From Heliocybe sulcata (taxonomy: Eukaryota > Basidiomycota > Agaricomycetes > Gloeophyllales > Gloeophyllaceae), in contig ML213515.1 in assembly GCA_004369045.1 (NCBI GenBank), forward strand, positions 754,483 to 818,482: a stretch of DNA of 64,000 nt. The letters run 5' to 3'. Shown here piece by piece: positions 63,324 to 64,000 of this stretch; the first letter of the stretch is position 1, and each line of letters begins with the position of its first letter. Position numbers and translations under genes: made by a program. Under the pieces are notes generated by a model. The model worked only from the letters and a program-made list of their open reading frames with translations, made no database searches and was not told where the DNA came from.

Positions 63324-64000
63324 ATTGTATGGGACACTGCGAGCTGGTCAAAGTCGGTTGTTGGGCTGGCGTGGTGGAAAGCGTCAGTTCTGTGGCACGA
63401 GATCATGTAACAAAAGAAACGCCACACACCAGGGGTAAAAGTCTTCACGGTAGAGAGCTTCAAGCTGAGGCAAGACAACAAGAGGTAGTCTGTGAATGTG
63501 CAATCCAAATAAGAGATGCGAGAGTACGCATGACACTCAGACTGTGGCCTGGCTCACGTGCTCGGGGTGTGGTGTGGCTTCGTGGTGGCGCGTGGCTGTT
63601 CTGGCGCTTTTTGTTGGATTGATAGCTTCGGAAGAAACGGAGGCTAAACGTGAAGTGATTAGGTCTTACATGACATCAATACGGCGCTGTTCACTCTCAG
63701 TAGTAGCATTAATACCAGGACGGGCATAATGCAGCTGCGCGGCGGGGGCTGGGACCTGGTTTTCTCGCGGACAAAATGGAATATTTCTTACAAGGAGGCA
63801 AACAAGTATTGTCCGGCAGCAAGCAAAGAATACCTTCTCGGGGCGTTTGCCCAAATTCCGCACGAGTAAGTACTCAGCCAGTACTGATGGTCAGTACTGA
63901 GTTGGATCACGTGCGAGATGGGACACGAAGAATATTCTGTGAGCCACGATTCTCCAATCTGAATGTATTCCGTACATTTCCTGCTGTAACTTGGCATCTG
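63324..64000. other. 5' flank of A', right window edge
   Basis: Mirror of 566-1241 with high similarity. No gene; includes dispersed repeat copy 3 at 63770-63970. The inverted repeat continues beyond the window. Confidence 0.6.

Larger units (their letters stand above)
56065..64000 (-). repeat. Right arm of the outer inverted repeat (A-B arm)
   Basis: Mirror of 566-4595. It is longer than the left arm because it contains the complete B gene and two DUF3292 relics (57530-61555 has no left counterpart). It continues past the window edge: the last bases match the complement of 566-582. Confidence 0.85.

Overview
The window is nuclear DNA of a filamentous fungus, most likely an Agaricomycete basidiomycete. 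The evidence is spliceosomal GT-AG introns of about 50-80 nt, a VPS22/SNF8 orthologue, a fungal-type kinase-like protein, a DUF3292-like membrane protein, and above all a dense array of intronless F-box-like/LRR-like genes of the kind expanded in mushroom-forming fungi. No tRNA, rRNA, CRISPR array or organelle sequence was recognised.

Layout. The two ends of the window are an inverted pair: F-box gene A (+, 1242-2735) mirrors A' (-, 61842-63323), and a broken B copy (+, 3037-4154) mirrors intact B' (-, 56452-58089). Inside the left arm is a single-copy host island: SNF8 (4843-5595), a zinc alcohol dehydrogenase with four exons (6548-7835) and a kinase-like gene with three exons (8081-9979). 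The central 40 kb is made of repeated units with the order C gene, spacer, D gene, tail, E gene, then a DUF3292-like gene on the opposite strand. U0 (-, 10905-13967) holds C only. U1 (+, 18270-29060) holds C, D, a broken E and a DUF3292 relic. U2 (+, 29087-35200) holds a C fragment and an intact D. U3 (-, about 36311-51075) holds intact DUF3292, E, D and C. U4 (-, 52180-54980) holds a nearly intact E. U0 and U1 point away from each other around a small island of secreted-protein genes (13959-17573), one intact and two truncated.

The repeated units let insertions, deletions and conversion tracts be read directly. C of U0 and C of U1 are identical over 1,635 bp, by eye, but diverge sharply on both sides. 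D of U3 has a 5' part like U2 and a 3' flank like U1. A 1,467-bp insertion in U3 (45541-47007) can be dated against empty sites in U1 and U2 and carries a 403-bp MITE-like element. A 678-bp piece of a D gene (48004-48681) lies inside the U3 spacer.

Function. The five F-box-like subfamilies (A-E) share an N-terminal F-box-like segment and a long LRR-like, presumably substrate-binding, region. They are all single-exon, unlike the spliced neighbours. By family knowledge such proteins would be SCF ubiquitin-ligase adaptors; substrates are unknown. The picture is a palindromic, recombining F-box nursery carrying DUF3292 copies as passengers. Every gene function here is inferred from sequence reading alone.
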